This document shows, one piece after another, positions 1 to 9,300 of a DNA stretch of 64,000 bases (its first letter is position 1; each line of letters begins with the position of its first letter). The stretch covers positions 84,242 to 148,241 of the forward strand of contig JAMKCH010072371.1 of assembly GCA_023653785.1 (NCBI GenBank), written 5' to 3'. The position numbers and the translations under genes were made by a program. The notes under the pieces were generated by a model that saw only the letters and a list, made by a program, of their open reading frames with translations, was not told where the DNA came from and did not search any database. The DNA is from Ophioderma brevispina (taxonomy: Eukaryota > Echinodermata > Ophiuroidea > Amphilepidida > Ophiodermatidae).

Positions 1-2019
1 TCTAGGTATGTGGTAAATGCTTTGCCTCAGTGTTTACCTTTTCAGTCTGCAAATTGTAAACAGTGATATGCAGGAAGTAGACTAGTCCGACAGTTCTGTA
101 GCACTGTGGAAATTTCGTGAGGAAATGCTAAATTTTAGCAGGTGAGACTGTTCAATACTGATGGGAGTTGCTAACGGTGCCTTCAACATTGTAATTTTGT
201 GTTTTTTGACAGCAAATATGAAGAGAGATTTTGCCACCTGTTGCGAATTCGGCAGGCTTGCAAGGCTGCAGAATTCGGAAATTTTGCATTTTTGTGCCAA
301 TAAATGCATCCGATTTTTTTTCAACCGAGTGCATTCCTAATTAAGTACAAAATATTAAGAAAATGAAATCAGAATCCCAAGCCTTATAATATTGATTTTT
401 GTCTTCCAAAGTTGCTTCTGGCAAGTTCTGCAGTCTGCTTTTATTAGAAGTCTATGCTGGGTGCATGTATGAGACCGAGTACTCTAGATCTGAAGAGATG
501 GCATTTTGGTTAATTTGTCACTATTTTATGTGAGTAAAAGAACTCAAACGTGGACTCGTACTTGTAGTTGAATATTTAAAGGGTTGTCTTCGGCAAGTAG
601 TAAACTTGTAGTGGTCGTCGATGCCTCAGTACTGTCACATTTCGAAGCACAGTTAGGCCTAATTAAAAAATTTCCAGCTCCAAATTATATGGTTTTAAAA
701 CAATTGTTAAGAATTTACTTCTGCCTTCTGTATTTAGATTTCTAAAAGTTTAAAATACATGGTGATAACTGATAAGTTCGCCAAACAGATAATAAGCATG
801 GGAATAAATCATATCCTTATAATATATTCATAATCTTACCGAAGTAGGTCTGAATCAATTGATTCTCGCAAAATTACCTGGCGAGAATCAAACCTGATTC
901 CTGCAAGTTACAACGAAATTGCACCCCTGAGATTGGTAAAGTGCATGTTTTGGCATAGCTCCTTAACACCCCAAAATACCACACTGTGCTACTATCATGG
1001 TATTTTGAGGTAAACACACCACACTAAGCTATTTGTCGGATTTTGTGGCCTACAGAGCCTGGACATCAGTGTGATTTTCTAAGAGAGTGATTTTGAGTAA
1101 AAGTTAATTCTAATACTGTGAGTAATTGTGAGATTCAGTGGTTGGTTTTCTTCATCAAGGATGAAATACATCACCAACCGGAAAGAGAATATTTTGACTA
1201 TTTCCCCTCATTTGGGACTATTTAAGGTCCATGGACGTGCTTGCTTGCCCTGTTTTGAGCATGATGTGCAAAACAAGGAAGTGATTTTCTTAACCTATGA
1301 TTGGCTGATTACTGCTCATGACAACAGCACACGTTTGAGAATGGCTCAGATCAAACACAGGCTTCGCCCATTTTACACATCCATAACGAGTGCTGCATTG
1401 GTCATCACTACACCCATCGAATGTGTGTCCTCAGCTTTGCTGGTACAAACCCTCAGACACACAAGGATAGACATAGGATTATTATATGTTTTGTTGACAT
1501 CATTTTACTGTTTACTTTCATTTGACACGAGTAGGACTACTTGAATACAGGTACAAAGACTAATTACTTGACAATAATGTTATATAACAAGATTAGGCCA
1601 CTGAATTGAGAGATACGTCACTCAAGCACGCCATTTCACACCTTATGATGTATCGTGATATTTACAATGCACAAGACCTCTTTTTCCTTGATTTTATGAA
1701 ATTGAGCAAGTGTAATTCAGTATTATGTGAAAATATGGACTTGGTAGTCATAATTAAAAGCGATTTAGGGATGTTTCACTTATACTATTTATGAGGCAAA
1801 ATGATAGTCGGGAACAGCAACCCTTGACAAGCGGGTACTTGGACCTGGTTCTCTGCATAATTACTGCGGAAAAAACGCACTTGCCTCTGATTGGCCACCA
1901 AACTGATCTGCTGTTGCTGGGCAACCCGACCACGCGCCATATGTGCCGATAGCTCCGCCCCTAAATTACAACCATTGTAAGTTTCTGTCCCCGAGTGTAG
2001 TTTACAGCATGTACACTTA
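1..2019. other. Non-coding or unrecognised DNA
   Basis: Apart from the doubtful frame at 1128-1544, I see no exon, repeat family or structured element here. The right part leads into the 8-bp target duplication of the hAT-like element. Confidence 0.5.
1128..1544 (+). other. Open reading frame of 138 codons, unknown
   Basis: This is the longest ATG-initiated frame in the first 2 kb that is not low complexity. It shows no motif I recognise, no signal peptide, and one hydrophobic stretch near its C-terminus (about residues 115-135). No splice context or homologous repeat supports it. In AT-rich DNA of this length it may be chance. Confidence 0.15.
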
Positions 2020-2027
2020 CTTATGGG

Positions 2028-4435
2028 TAGGGTTGCAAAATTCCCGGGAATTTTCAGAGCGGAAAATTTCCATGGAAATTTTGGGAATTTACAGGAATTT
2101 ATGGGAATTTTAGGAAATTTTCGGGAATATTGGGAATTTTCAAAATCTTTTGAAATTGATGCAAAAAAAAAATAAGGTTCTTTTGTTCAGATTAGGATAT
2201 ACTCTGAAATGCTTCAGAACATACAAGCAAAAACAAGCATGTTTTAAACAACTGAGAAAATGAATAACCACCAACTCTTTACAAAAACAATACATGTTTG
2301 GGTCATTTTTGTGTCGTCTGCAAGAATTGCAGAAGGCACATAGGGATTCCTCTGGTCGTATGTCTGTGTGTGTGTGTCTGTGGTCAAAATGTTAACTCTT
2401 AATATATTGCATGCTATATGAGTTCTGTAAGGGCTACAATGAGTAACTTGGTGGAAAAGGAGGGGTGCGTAGTGGGGCGACATGTTGGTGAACTCATGGA
2501 CCTGTGGCCCCATTCACCAAACCGCGACGGCAGACAACACTCGTGGTCCGGGATCGTGAGTATTTGAGTTATATTCTGTCACTCACAGGTCTTGTCGGGA
2601 CCCATAGTGAGAAATTTTTAAATCAGCTTAAACTTAATAAATGGTTTCAATGCTTCCTGTAACAGCATGAACAATTTTTGGTGGAAAATTCGCCATCCAG
2701 CCTAATTTTAAGATTTTTTGGAAATCCAGATGTCCACCCAAATTTTTTATTTGTAGCCCATTGGGTTGAATTTTATGTACATATGATCAATCCAAATGCC
2801 CACTGAAGATGATATAAATATATCAATAATGGGGATTTCCCCAAAAAACAAAATCAGACAATTGGCTGAAAATTGGCATGCATGTTGTATATTTTTTGGT
2901 GTACTAATTATACTTGAATTCTCATTTATTTGCAAATGGTTTGTAAAACAATCTTGTTCCAGAGTTACGGTATTGCTTGGCAAAAATATCAGATTAAGTA
3001 ATGATTTATACTATCTATAATGCTATAAAACAATGACATTAACGGCCAGATGCAACGAGAGCAAAGTTTGCGTTTCATTGCATCTCGGCCGTTTTTCCCC
3101 CGGCACAGGAATAAGTCGCGTAAAAGTCAATAACGGCCAGATGCAACGAAAAAATCGCGTATTTTCCGGAAGACGGGCCAATGGCAAGAAAAAACATCGC
3201 GTCATATTCCGGAAGACGGCCAGATGCAACGAAAAAACATCGCGCCATTTTCCGGAAAGAAGTCCAGATGCAACGAGAAAACAGCGCGTGCGAATGCAAT
3301 AAAAACAGGGATAATAAATAAATAAAAGTAATGGATGAGTACTGCACACTGATCTGACATGACATTTGTAGTTATAGTTCGCAGTCTGAGTTGGCGCTGT
3401 TACGTACATCATAGCGTGCGTGGCGCTATTTTGCTACGTCATGCTCCGGTTTACGTCATGAATACGTTTTATGCATAATACAAAAAAATTTAGCTTACAA
3501 AATGGGCACCCTGTGCCTGATGAAAAGCATTGCGCCTTCTGCGGGCAACACGGCCCAAAAGCCAGTGAAAAAGCATCGCCTCATTTCCTGGGAATGGAGG
3601 CCCAAATGCAACGAGGAACCATCGCGTCATTTTCCGTAAAGACGGCCAAATGCAACGAGGAACATCGCGTTCATTTTCCGTAAAGACGGCCCAAATGCAA
3701 CGAGGAACATCGGTCATTTACCGGTAAGAAGGCCCAGATGCAATGAGGGCCAATGAGAGTCATTTGCGAGACCAAAAATAGTTGTTGGACGGCCGAGATG
3801 CAAACGAGAACATTTTCCGAACCGGTACCATGTTTCGTGGCGTTCATTGCATCCCGGCCGCGTTAGGGTTAAACAGCCTTCCACCAGATCCAAAGAAAAA
3901 AGTGGCATTAATAGATTTACAAGCAGAATAATTAGACATCTTTACAATTTATAATAATTTTTGAATTTCCTTAGTATTTTAGAATGTATAATCTTGTTGA
4001 TACTTACCGTATCATAAAATTGAAAATTAAGATTTACACTTGAAAAAATGACATTAAATCTGTAAGACAAGTTTTTGTAATAAACTGGTCAAAACATCTT
4101 TGCCAGATTCAGAAACCACTACTATTCCAGTGGTTAAATTTTCCAGTTAGCGCTTACATTGTGTACGTAAGGTACACTCTAGAATAAGTCTAATTGGCCT
4201 GTAGCAATATTCAATAGTCCAGCACCAAACAGTAAATACCTGAAAGAAAGGCCTAGCAAACCTGGTTTTTTTTAAGTTTTCCTGGGGATGAAATAATTTA
4301 AATTGTTTAAAACTTAAAGATACCAAAATGAAATTCCCGAAAATTCCCATATTCCCGGGCCCTTCAAATTCCCTGGAAAGTTTTCCGGGAAAGTTTCCCA
4401 AATTCCCGGAAACTTTCCACCCCTTTGAAACCCTA
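2028..4435. mobile_element. Non-autonomous hAT-like DNA transposon, 2.4 kb
   Basis: The ends are inverted: TAGGGTTGCAAAATTCCCGG on the left and ...CCTTTGAAACCCTA on the right, with subterminal blocks of repeated GGGAATTT/AAATTCCC for about 120 bp on each side. The element is flanked by an 8-bp target duplication, CTTATGGG (2020-2027) and CTTATGGC (4436-4443), with one mismatch. An 8-bp duplication and T/CAGGGTT-type ends are typical of hAT elements. No transposase-like frame is present, so it would depend on a relative. Its middle holds a palindromic minisatellite (3037-3870). Confidence 0.85.
3037..3870. repeat. Palindromic minisatellite inside the hAT-like element
   Basis: Two clusters (about 3040-3300 and 3595-3865) repeat a unit of about 44 bp built from CGGCCAGATGCAACGA, AACATCGCGTCATTTTCC and GGAAGA. 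Inverted versions (TTGCATCTCGGCCGTT near 3078 and TTGCATCCCGGCCGCG near 3847) sit at the end of the short first segment and at the far right. The block is therefore bordered by inverted repeats and may itself be a nested insertion. Units are diverged and of uneven length. Confidence 0.75.
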
Positions 4436-4443
4436 CTTATGGC

Positions 4444-5529
4444 CATGTAACATGTATTTGTTGTGCATTTCAATACATTTTCTTCCGTTCGTGACAGTTA
4501 GTACGTCATCACATAAGATTTTTTGGAGTAACTAATTCCAGGCATTCAAAGCCACAAAATGTTATAATAATTATGCAAAAAAACCAATGGTTTGTCTCAA
4601 AGTTGACGCGCGCGTTTGTAATTTTCGCCAAAATTGAAAAAAGTTTATGCGGAAAAATCATTAACTCAAATTTTTGTTGAAACACTGGAATTGTGAAAAT
4701 GCCCAATTCACGCAATCTGCGACTGCTCGTCGGTGAACTGACTATTTTTACGTTGACGTGAGTGCATAGACGATCATACTGGGCACCACGTGCGAGTGAA
4801 AACTCCCACCCCCCAAATAAATGGCAAGATACTTCCTTACGTGTGCAGGCTCGTTACGGGTGGAAACTGGCACTAAAGTTGGCGGTTTAGCGTCTCATAT
4901 CGCAAAACCAAATTGATGACGCCCCCTGCTAAATAACATATTAAAGTTTTATCGATTGCAAACCATTGAATATGAATTGCCGTGCAAAATCTTGCCGCCT
5001 CAGTTCAAAATCGCGCATTCAACACAGGTATATTTACGTTTATTTCAATGCGGCACTTTATTTACTGGTGTCGGGTCCTAGGTCTATTGCAACGTCGCGT
5101 ATATACATGTGCTTGAGTTTGGCGAGTCTGGGCCCTTCCCTCTTCTCCCGTTATTCTCAAAGTTAAATGTTTTAATCTGCAACTATAAACAATGGATCTT
5201 CCACAAAAATGATAAGAACAAACTCTTAAAGAGATTGAAATTGAAATCTTGTTTTGAAAATCCATGGTGGATCTGAGGCAGGAAATAGCTGATGTTGATA
5301 CTGTCCATACTGCAGAATCGATACCATGGTGATGTACAGCACGGGTGAAAAGTTGACGATCAGGGGGTGATGCACATTGATATTTTATTGGCCGAGCTCA
5401 AAGAGTTGACAATTAAAAAAAAAAAATCCAGCATCCGCATTACTTTTCAAGCCACTCATCAGCTTGATGACAAACTATTTTTTTTTTGGCCTTAGTTATT
5501 GTTAGGGCATGGTTTAATTGGGTCCTCTG
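4444..5529. other. No recognised feature
   Basis: AT-rich sequence with short open frames only. I see no exon with paired splice sites and no repeat family. Confidence 0.4.
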
Positions 5530-5640
5530 CATATTTATCCGAAGTTCTGCTTTATCCGAAGGGTCGCTATTTCGAAGGTTTTTTTAGTTTACCAAACCAT
5601 TTGTTTTTCCGAAATTTGTTTATTTGAACAGGTGACAACC
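5530..5640. repeat. Degenerate short tandem repeat (TTATCCGAAG type)
   Basis: Phrases of the type TTATCCGAAGTTCTGC, TTATCCGAAGGGTCGC, ATTTCGAAGG and TTTTTCCGAAAT follow each other at about 18-20 bp. Such TCCGAAGG minisatellites recur in many marine invertebrate genomes (general knowledge). The copies are worn. Confidence 0.45.
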
Positions 5641-5668
5641 TGACCTCTTTCAATTAGGGTTCAAACCT

Positions 5669-5823
5669 GTTAAGAGGGGTTCATCATAAATCAACATGAT
5701 TCATCCATGCGTCCGTGTATTTTTTATCCCGCTCGGGCGGCTTTGGCGCGCGAGCCGGATAAAAGTATGCGGACGCATGGATGCAACGTTGTTGATTTGT
5801 GATGCACAACCTCTGTAACATGT
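5669..5823. mobile_element. Long hairpin, probable MITE
   Basis: Arms pair over about 70 bp each. CATCCATGCGTCCG (left) faces CGGACGCATGGATG (right), flanked by ATCATAAATCAAC / GTTGATTTGTGAT, and closer to the loop TTTTTATCCCGCTCG faces CGAGCCGGATAAAA. The loop is GC-rich (GGCGGCTTTGGCG). Pairing extends weakly outward to about 5650 and 5840. No clear target duplication is visible. Confidence 0.65.
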
Positions 5824-6390
5824 GTGAATCCCGTGTCAACACACAAATCCCCTAGCTCGTTCCGTAGCGTGCACGTCGTCCGTACCTACCTGGGCTATCG
5901 TAGCGAAAAAGCCAGAGCAACCACGGGCTACGCAAAAATCCTTATGAAACTTATAATAGGAGTGGGCTATAAATTGGCGGTGATTTTTGTTTTAATTTTT
6001 GGCAACAGTTTTTTTTGTATTCCCATTCGTGCTCATCTCAACTGAAGTACAAAATTTTTTCGCCGGGTTCTAGAAAAAAGTGCGCCGGGCCAAAATCCAC
6101 AATGGCCACCGCCCGGGTGGGGGGGTGGTGGGTGGGGGGTGGTTGAGGGAGGGAGGTAGGGAGCGTATAGGGTTTGTGGCGTTTGGAGGAGTGGATTCCA
6201 CTCGTAGAGCTGTTCCCTTAGCAACCCCCTCCCATTTGCGGCCATAACTTTGTCATTTTGGGATCTCTTTGTGTGGTTTTGGTGTCCAACCCGATGTTTT
6301 GGGGGTCAAAGATTCCATTTATGCAGTTAAAATTACTGTAAATTATACAGTTATTGAATTAAGGCACATTTGATAATTTTTGCCATATAA

Positions 6391-7551
6391 TAGGGGTGAG
6401 CTGTATTCAACGATTACCTAGAGACGCAGTTAAATTCTCCCAAGAAAAAGGCATGCTTTAAAAAATTATCTTATTTCAAGGAATGTTAATGATGTGTGAA
6501 GAGATAATTAGAACCACATATGATTTTATAGAAATGCCTAATTTTGCATATTTTCACATTTTCCAAGAATTGTAAACAGGCTGGCAACCAAAAAGACTGA
6601 CCCACACTCACGTGCAACAACTACAACTAGAATAACCCTTTTTAATGAAAATGTAGGTACTTCCTTGGGGTACTTATCTGGTACTGCATGAGATATCTAT
6701 TGATTTTAACACCTTAGTAGTGGTCTATTTCTGTAATTAAATATAATGCAACTTTTGTTAAAAGTTGGGAGAAAAGTGATGGTAGAAACTATCATTTTCC
6801 CACTGTTACATAATGATAAATTTGATAAAACCTGGACACAGAGTGATTGATTGCTTAGGAAATGTTTGTTGGTCAAAATCCTGAGGATGAAGACACTCTT
6901 GAGGAAATTATAATTTGAAAAAATATGTATTTTTTCGGAAGCTTAAATTTTCTGCGGTGGTCAAAATTTTCGGGGACTGGTGGTCCCGCAGTCCCATGGA
7001 TTTTGTAGGCCTGTACAGACCGATACACACACAATACCAAAGTAATCCATAATGACACAAAAAATTATACCGAACCTGTTCCATCGCTGCACTAAAAGGC
7101 TAGACAATATTTTAAGGTTTACAAGACAAGCACAGTAAATACTGGTCCCACATAACTGTGAAATGACCTTTGACCTTCACATCTGTACCACATAGGTTAT
7201 AGACCACTAACCTGGCTGCCATAATGGAAGTGGCTAAGCTTAACACGTCATATTTTCAAGCAGTGACGATTTTTATGCTTTGTTTACTAATTAAAGTCGG
7301 GATCCGACTTTTTTTAGGCCTAGAAACGGTCATAAATGGCATCTTCAAGACCGATTTAAAATGCTTTGGTGTCTGTTTTTCACAAAGAACTGTAATCTAA
7401 GTTGTTGATAAGACCTAACACTAGTAAATTAGGGACAAAATGTACATTTTGAATTGGGGAAAAAATGACTGATAGTGGCTTTAATGCATGCCTTTTTCTT
7501 GGGAGAATTTAACTGCATCTCTAGGTAATCGTTGAATACAGCTCACCCAGG
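6391..7551. mobile_element. Nested inverted-repeat element, 1.16 kb
   Basis: Arms of 63 bp (6394-6456 and 7486-7548) are inverse copies with a single mismatch (GAGACGCAG versus GAGATGCAG); they start GGGTGAGCTGTATTCAACG and end AAAGGCATGC. It interrupts the larger element and sits directly upstream of the open frame at 7549, so it seems to have cut that gene's 5' part. Inside I see no transposase-like frame. The near-identity of the arms suggests recent activity or gene conversion. Confidence 0.8.
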
Positions 7552-8079
7552 GCTATTATCCAGAGAATCGCCCATCAATGTGATGCAGATGTCCGCAGGG
7601 ACCTCTACAAGATCAACAATTTATCCGAAAAAGAGATGATTGAGAACTTTGTTGTGCTTGTTGGGAATGATTATCAAGCAGATGAAGCAGTGGTATTTCT
7701 ATGTGAGGAGGAAATACTGGAAACATTGAAGGGTGCCCAAGAAGCAGAGACTGGAATGTCTCGCTCTCAAGAACCTATGTTCCAACCTAACCAACTACTT
7801 GCTGTTATTTGGGAAGAGTTAGGCACCAAAAGATGGTATATTGGGTTCTACTTGAATTGCAATGGGGATGCAACTTTCCGCGTGGACCACCTGATGCGTG
7901 CTGGTTCTTGAGATGGAATCTGGCAGCGACCACACGGGACTGATGACATTCAGGACACTATAGAGCAACAGATTGTGCCAGTGGCCATGTCAGGAACCTG
8001 GAACTTCTCCAGTAGAAAGCCACATTTTGTCTTAAGCAATGCCAAAGAAATTGAGGACATCTTTCCTGAAATTTGCTAA
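7549..8079 (+). pseudogene. Broken ORF of unknown family inside long-TIR element
   Basis: The plus strand reads RIAHQCDADVRRDLYKINNL, then EKEMIENFVVLVGNDYQADE, LLAVIWEELGTKRWYIGF and FRVDHLMRAGS, a TGA (7909-7911), then in the same frame DGIWQRPHGTDDIQDTIE, GTWNFSSRKPHFVLSN, EIEDIFPEIC and a stop at 8077-8079. The sequence is acidic and helical in its first part. The W..GTKRWYIGF...FRVDHL part recalls the short chromo/Tudor-like or transposon-encoded C-terminal modules that follow GQ..V..Y....WY.G patterns, but I cannot name the family. The 5' end is cut by the nested element. The single stop may be a point change or a base error. Confidence 0.5.
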
Positions 8080-8443
8080 TTAAGGTAAAATGAGCACAAA
8101 TTGCTGTCAAAACAGGTGCTCACTCTACACCTGATGGCTTTTAGCTATTTTTAGATGCATTAACAGATTGCTTGACCCCCAAAACATGGGGTTAGACACC
8201 ACAAACATGTAAAAACACCACAAAATGACAAAGTTATGGCTGAAAATGTGATTTTTTTGGAAAACGGCGGCCATTTTGGATTTTGGCCCGGCGCACTTTT
8301 TTCTTAGACCCCAGGCGAAAAATTTTGTCATTTCATGTTGAGATAGAGTAAATGGAATACAAAAAAACTGTTGCAAAAATAAATGACAAAAAAATGATTT
8401 TTCACCCCTGTATAGCCCACTCCTACTTATAAAAAGGAACATA

Positions 8444-8978
8444 ATTATTCTCACTTATAACACTAAAATGTTCCGTTGTTCCCCTAATGTTCCCAGTTCA
8501 ATAGAAATCTTTCCTATTAATATTTTTGCAAAATCTAAAAACGATAGTTTTGGTTGGTTTGTTGCTTGCAGTTTGCACCAGGTGTCCTTGCGCGTACTCC
8601 GAGTTCTAAATGTGACGAACAGGGCGTCGTTAAGCGTACCACGTAAACGCACTTCTGTGAACACTGCGCCAGGCGTGACGCACTAATTTGCATATCAACT
8701 GTGGGTTGATAACGAATCAACAACGGTACGCTCCTGTACAAGGAGATACGGTGAGTTGTTGAATTTGAATTTCAAGTGCAATGAATGCACTCAATGAATA
8801 ACAATGTCAAATCAGATTTTTTAGTTGTTCACTTTTGTGTCATCTCTTAGTTATAAACTGAGCCAAACTAACTGTCCAAGCTACAACAAAATCTTGTGGA
8901 CAATTTGGTAACGCAATTAAAAGATAGTTACAATAGTGTGTAAGCTAATATAATCTGGCATAATTTAAAATTGCCTAC
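8444..8978. other. No recognised coding feature; intron side of candidate exon
   Basis: Moderately AT-rich DNA that would be intron if the exon at 8979-9050 is real. I see no second exon. Confidence 0.35.
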
Positions 8979-9050
8979 CTTGCTTTTGACCTCGGTGAGC
9001 CCGTTGAACATCACTCCTGATGTCATGGATGTACCATTGCCGTTGCTCAT
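8979..9050 (-). CDS. Candidate first coding exon of an unidentified gene
   Basis: The minus strand has an ATG at 9050 with A at -3, an in-frame stop upstream (about 9149), and 24 codons (MSNGNGTSMTSGVMFNGL then TEVKSK) ending exactly at a consensus donor, GCAAG before GTAGGC. Phase is 0. The stretch 9050-9125 is also open upstream. Ser/Gly/Asn-rich N-termini are common in many families, and I do not recognise this one. No matching downstream exon is visible between 1 and 8900, so the gene, if real, would continue through the left edge or have exons I missed. The DNA at 9050-9300, more GC-balanced than its surroundings, would be the 5' UTR and promoter. Confidence 0.4.
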
Positions 9051-9300
9051 CTTAGCCTCGGTCTTAGCCCTCAACTCATGGCTAAGCTTCCCCAGAACTA
9101 CCTGGGGTGGACAACAAGGAAGCAATCGTTTGTGATCACCAAGGAATTACTTCCTGTATTGCTTATTAAACTTCCCCAATTTCTCGATGACACTGTGCAC
9201 TTCACACGGCCGATGATCACCCGGAATTTCGCTTAGAAGGCTTCGTGACAAAATTGATTGCAACGGCTGTCAGATGGGAACGGTCACATCGTGTAACTTC

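Larger units (their letters stand above)
5951..8432. mobile_element. 2.5-kb element with long terminal inverted repeats
   Basis: The left arm (5951 to about 6345) and right arm (about 8125-8432) are reverse complements for some 300 bp. Shared blocks include TAGGAGTGGGCTATA, GTGCGCCGGGCCAAAATCCA, CCATAACTTTGTCATTTT and ATGTTTTGGGGGTCAA. The left arm carries an extra G-rich insert at about 6105-6240. Between the arms lie a nested inverted-repeat element and a broken reading frame. The arm sequence resembles a dispersed repeat near 43970-44120. The arrangement fits a foldback or long-TIR DNA transposon. I could not define a target duplication. Confidence 0.75.

Noticed and set aside
3037..3870. 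CRISPR-like spaced repeats
   Set aside because: Units are adjacent and diverged with inverted members and no unique spacers, and this is animal DNA.
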